Part shown: positions 61,302-64,000 of the stretch, piece by piece
How the letters are laid out: each line of letters begins with the position of its first letter
Numbering within the stretch: the first letter of the stretch is position 1
NCBI GenBank assembly: GCA_033763975.1
Contig: JANRJM010000019.1
Coordinates: forward strand, 1-64,000
Source: Planctomycetota bacterium
Lineage (GTDB): Bacteria; Planctomycetota; Phycisphaerae; Phycisphaerales; UBA1924
Length of the DNA stretch: 64,000 nt
Direction of reading: 5' to 3'
The notes under the pieces: generated by a model
What the model saw: only the letters and a program-made list of their open reading frames with translations
Database searches by the model: none
What the model was told of the DNA's origin: nothing
Position numbers and translations under genes: made by a program

Positions 61302-62168
61302 GTGCGACCGACGACCGATCACCTGCTGGCCCGCGCTCGCGACGCCACCGACATGCTCCGACGCTGCGAACTCTGCGAGCGCCGCTGCGCCGTCGACCGC
61401 ATCGCCGGCGAGCCCGCTCCGTGCGGCCTGGGCGCCTCCTCCCGCTGCTTCAAGCGCCACCTCAGCTACGCCGAAGAGATCGACCTCATCCCCAGCTACA
61501 TGGTCTACCTCGCCGGCTGCAACTTCCGCTGCGAGTTCTGCGTGCAGGCTCCCACGTGCTTCGACCCCCTGCGGGGCGAACTCGTGCACCCCGGCACGCT
61601 CGCCAACGAGTGCCTCCGCCAGGTCGACGCCGGGGCTACCACCATCAACCTCCTCGGCGGCGAGCCCAGCATCCACCTGCACACCATCCTCGAACTCGCC
61701 GCCGCGGCCCCGCGCCACCTGCCCCTCATCCTGAACTCCAACTTCTACATGACGCCCCCGGTCCTCGATCTGCTCGAGGGCGTCGTCGACATCTACCTCG
61801 CCGACTTCAAGTTCGGCAACGACGCCTGCGCCTCGCGCATCGCGACCGTGGACCGCTACGTGGAAGTCGTAACTCGCAATCTCCTCCACGCCGCACGCCA
61901 GCGCGAGAGCGGCGCCCGCCTCATCGTCCGGCACCTGCTCATGCCCGGGCACCTCGAATGCTGCTTCAGGCCCGTCGCCGCGTGGATGGACGCCCACCTG
62001 CCCGACGTTCCGTTCCACGTCATGGAGGGGTACGTCCCCGCGTGGCGGGCCGCGACGAGCCGCCGCAGCCCGGAACTCGCACGCACGCTCGACCGCGCCG
62101 ACCGCGCCGCGGCCCGCGGCGTGATGGTGCAGCTCGGCGTCTCCGCACGCCGGGGAGCCTGCGCTTGA
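61302..62168 (+). CDS. Radical SAM protein (PflA-related)
   Basis: A 288-residue protein. The N-terminal part has a cysteine cluster, LRRCELCERRCAVDRIAG and APCGLG, then the radical SAM motif GCNFRCEFC (CxxxCxxC, about residue 72) and the SAM-binding TTINLLGGEPSIH. The arrangement matches the uncharacterised PflA/YfkAB-like family annotated as pyruvate formate-lyase activating enzyme-like. Substrate unknown. GGAGG is 6 nt before GTG 61302, an unusually clear ribosome site. It overlaps the next gene by 4 nt (TTGA). Confidence 0.9.
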   Translation: MRPTTDHLLARARDATDMLRRCELCERRCAVDRIAGEPAPCGLGASSRCFKRHLSYAEEIDLIPSYMVYLAGCNFRCEFCVQAPTCFDPLRGELVHPGTLANECLRQVDAGATTINLLGGEPSIHLHTILELAAAAPRHLPLILNSNFYMTPPVLDLLEGVVDIYLADFKFGNDACASRIATVDRYVEVVTRNLLHAARQRESGARLIVRHLLMPGHLECCFRPVAAWMDAHLPDVPFHVMEGYVPAWRAATSRRSPELARTLDRADRAAARGVMVQLGVSARRGACA

Positions 62169-62380
62169 GCACCGCGCCCTCCGACACGATCCGGCCGATG
62201 CTCTGCGCCGACCCGAGCGGGAAAGACCTGGTGATCACCATCCGCCTCGCGCCCGACGGGCGGGTATACCTGCACGACATGCCGCCCGACTTCGTCCCCA
62301 TCGCCGCCGCGCTCGCGCCCCAGGACCCCGAGTTGTCCCGGCGCGCGGACATCCTCGCACGAAAGGCAACCCACGCATGA
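62165..62380 (+). CDS. Small protein of unknown function in a radical SAM/AAA operon
   Basis: A 71-residue frame from TTG 62165, which overlaps the previous stop; ATG 62198 would give 60 residues. It contains DLVITIRLAPDGRVYLHDMPPDFVPIAAALAP, predicted beta-beta-alpha. No family recognised. It overlaps the following ATPase by 4 nt (ATGA), so the three genes are made together. Confidence 0.65.
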   Translation: MSTAPSDTIRPMLCADPSGKDLVITIRLAPDGRVYLHDMPPDFVPIAAALAPQDPELSRRADILARKATHA

Positions 62381-64000
62381 CCGCAACTCCCGGCAACGGC
62401 CTGGCCGCCCCCAAGAGCAGCCCCGCGTCGAGCGCGCCGAGCCCGGCGCCCGACTCCCGCCCGGCGCGCCCCGAGCCCCGCATCACCGCCGCCCCGCCCG
62501 CGCCCGCCACCCCGTCGACCGCCTCCGCCGCGGGCGATTCCATCGAACTGCTCGTCCGCGCGCGCTACCCCGTGCTCTACATCGTGAGCTGGGAAGAAGC
62601 CCGCGTCGAGCAGCACCTGCAGGCCATCGCCGCCCGGCGCAACAAGCAACTGCACGTCTGGTCGATCACCGAGGGCATCCGCGAGGCCAGCGCCACGCCG
62701 GGCCAGGCGGCCGGCAAGAAGCGCTCCGTCACCGACCCGATCGAAGCCCTCGACGTCGTCATCCAGCACAAGGAACCCGCGATCTACCTGTTCAACGACC
62801 TCAACGCCTTCTTGAGGCCCGAGATCGCCTGCAACCGCCCCATCATCCGCAAGGTCCGCGAGGTCGCCCGCGCCCTCGCCGACAGCTACAAGACGCTCGT
62901 CATCTGCTCGCCCCTCCTCGAACTGGCCCCCGAGTTGCAAAAGGACGTCTGCGTGGTCGACTTCTCGCTCCCCACGCCCGCCGACATCGACGCCCTCCTG
63001 GACCGCATCATCAAGGATGTCTCCCAGCACGCGTCGATCACCGTCGACCTCAGCCCAAAGGGGCGCGAGGCGCTCGTCCGCGCCGCCGGCGGGCTCACGC
63101 TGCAAGAGGCCGAGAACGTCTTCGCCAAGACCCTCGTGAACGACGGCACCCTCAACGGCGAGGACGTCTCCACCGTCTTCGCCGAGAAGCAGCAGATCAT
63201 CCGCAAGAGCGGCCTGCTCGAGTACTACGAGGCCTCCGACGCCCTCGACGACGTCGGAGGACTCGATCAACTCAAGGACTGGCTCAAGCGCCGCGCCATG
63301 GCCTTCACCGACCAGGCCCAGAAGTTCGGCCTCCCCGCGCCCAAGGGCGTGCTCCTCGTCGGCGTGCAGGGCTGCGGCAAGAGCCTCTGCGCCAAGGCCG
63401 TCAGCCGCGAGTGGAACATGCCCCTCCTCCGCTTCGACATGGGACGCATGTTCGCCAGCCTCGTGGGCAGCTCCGAGCAGAACATCCGGCGCGCCATCGC
63501 CGTCGCCGAGAGCATCGCCCCCGCCATCATGTGGATCGACGAGATCGACAAGGCCTTCGCCGGCTCCAGCGGCTCGGCCGGGGCCGACGGCGGCACCACC
63601 GCCCGCGTCATGAGCACCTTCCTCACCTGGCTCAGCGAGAAGAGCAAGCCCGTCTTCGTGCTCGCCACCGCCAACGACATCTCGCACCTCCCGCCCGAAC
63701 TCCTCCGCAAGGGCCGCCTCGACGAGATCTTCTTCGTCGACCTGCCCACGCACGAAGAGCGCCGGCGCGTCTTCGAGATCCACATCGCCAAGCGCAAGCG
63801 CAACGCCGCCGCCATCGACACCGACCGCCTCGCCGCCGCCGCCGCGGGCTTCAGCGGCGCCGAGATCGAGCAGGCCGTCATCAGCGCCCTCTACGACGCG
63901 TTCTACCTCGGGCGCGACCTCACCACCGACGACATCCTCCGCAACATCACCCAGACCGTCCCGCTCTCGCGCACCATGAGCGAGCGCATCGAATCCCTCC
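62377..64000 (+). CDS. AAA-family ATPase (Ycf46-like), cut by the window edge
   Basis: At least 541 residues, incomplete at the right edge. About 50 Ala/Pro-rich residues precede an N-terminal Rossmann-like domain (55-280, IELLVRARYPVLYIVSWEEARVEQHL-type). The AAA module follows: VGGLDQLKDWLKRRA, Walker A GVQGCGKSLCAK (about 330), Walker B IMWIDEIDKAF (about 385), sensor 1 VLATAND and the arginine-finger region LLRKGRLDEIFFVDLP. This is the organisation of Ycf46/FtsH-like ATPases without the protease. Biological role is unclear. ATGA overlap with the preceding small gene. Confidence 0.9.
   Translation, partial: MTATPGNGLAAPKSSPASSAPSPAPDSRPARPEPRITAAPPAPATPSTASAAGDSIELLVRARYPVLYIVSWEEARVEQHLQAIAARRNKQLHVWSITEGIREASATPGQAAGKKRSVTDPIEALDVVIQHKEPAIYLFNDLNAFLRPEIACNRPIIRKVREVARALADSYKTLVICSPLLELAPELQKDVCVVDFSLPTPADIDALLDRIIKDVSQHASITVDLSPKGREALVRAAGGLTLQEAENVFAKTLVNDGTLNGEDVSTVFAEKQQIIRKSGLLEYYEASDALDDVGGLDQLKDWLKRRAMAFTDQAQKFGLPAPKGVLLVGVQGCGKSLCAKAVSREWNMPLLRFDMGRMFASLVGSSEQNIRRAIAVAESIAPAIMWIDEIDKAFAGSSGSAGADGGTTARVMSTFLTWLSEKSKPVFVLATANDISHLPPELLRKGRLDEIFFVDLPTHEERRRVFEIHIAKRKRNAAAIDTDRLAAAAAGFSGAEIEQAVISALYDAFYLGRDLTTDDILRNITQTVPLSRTMSERIESL

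Overview
The window is about 64 kb of very GC-rich DNA from a bacterial chromosome. Gene content suggests a planctomycete, most likely of the Phycisphaerae type: a planctomycete-style ECF sigma relic, a HAF-repeat protein with a PEP-CTERM-like tail, Gfo/Idh/MocA dehydrogenases, a formylglycine-enzyme-like secreted protein, a GH29 fucosidase, an isolated four-helix-bundle gene and permeases fused to DtxR-like domains. This placement rests on recognised families only; there is no rRNA in the window.

Layout. 0-13 kb: pnp and rpsO, queG, a three-gene glycosyltransferase operon (GT2, TMTC-like TPR protein, polytopic membrane protein), a metallo-hydrolase, a DUF4442 protein and the E2 of a 2-oxoacid dehydrogenase. 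12.4-19.4 kb (minus strand): E1-beta, a four-helix-bundle cassette inside inverted repeats, E1-alpha, a SpoIIE-type phosphatase, an acyl-CoA dehydrogenase and an enoyl-CoA hydratase. 19.5-32.4 kb: tRNA-Leu(CAG), an enlarged RNase HII-like protein, ribD, ygfZ/folP back to back, thioredoxin, a dehydrogenase, ribosomal protein S1, dut, a nucleotide-sugar epimerase, ruvA and a YHS-like protein. 32.5-37.9 kb: a complete Mn/Zn uptake locus (DtxR/MntR regulator, binding lipoprotein, ATPase, two permeases), both permeases carrying a second DtxR-like module. 38-41 kb: a hybrid histidine kinase. 41.5-45.5 kb: a disturbed region with a truncated methyltransferase, a SUKH protein, a frameshifted sigma factor, a HAF-repeat gene behind a G10 tract, and two near-identical terminator hairpins, one beside the initiator tRNA. 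45.8-52.2 kb: a sugar-metabolism cluster (TIM-barrel epimerase, two dehydrogenases, FGE-like protein, alpha-L-fucosidase). 52-64 kb: guaA, an RsbW/STAS/MlaE group, ribH-nusB-ftsY, a large membrane protein whose end lies inside a CAU tRNA, and a radical SAM / small protein / AAA ATPase operon that runs off the right edge.

Expression logic. Operon-internal genes are tightly coupled (GTGA, ATGA, TTGA or TGATG overlaps). Many first-in-operon genes have no Shine-Dalgarno; instead a TANNNT -10-like box lies only 5-9 nt before the start codon, pointing to widespread leaderless mRNAs. Convergent genes often overlap at their 3' ends by 4-107 bp.

The features most worth following are the doubly sensor-fused metal permeases, the leaderless pattern, the inverted-repeat-flanked four-helix-bundle cassette, the duplicated hairpin region next to tRNA-fMet, and the anti-sigma-like pair sitting beside an orphan MlaE.
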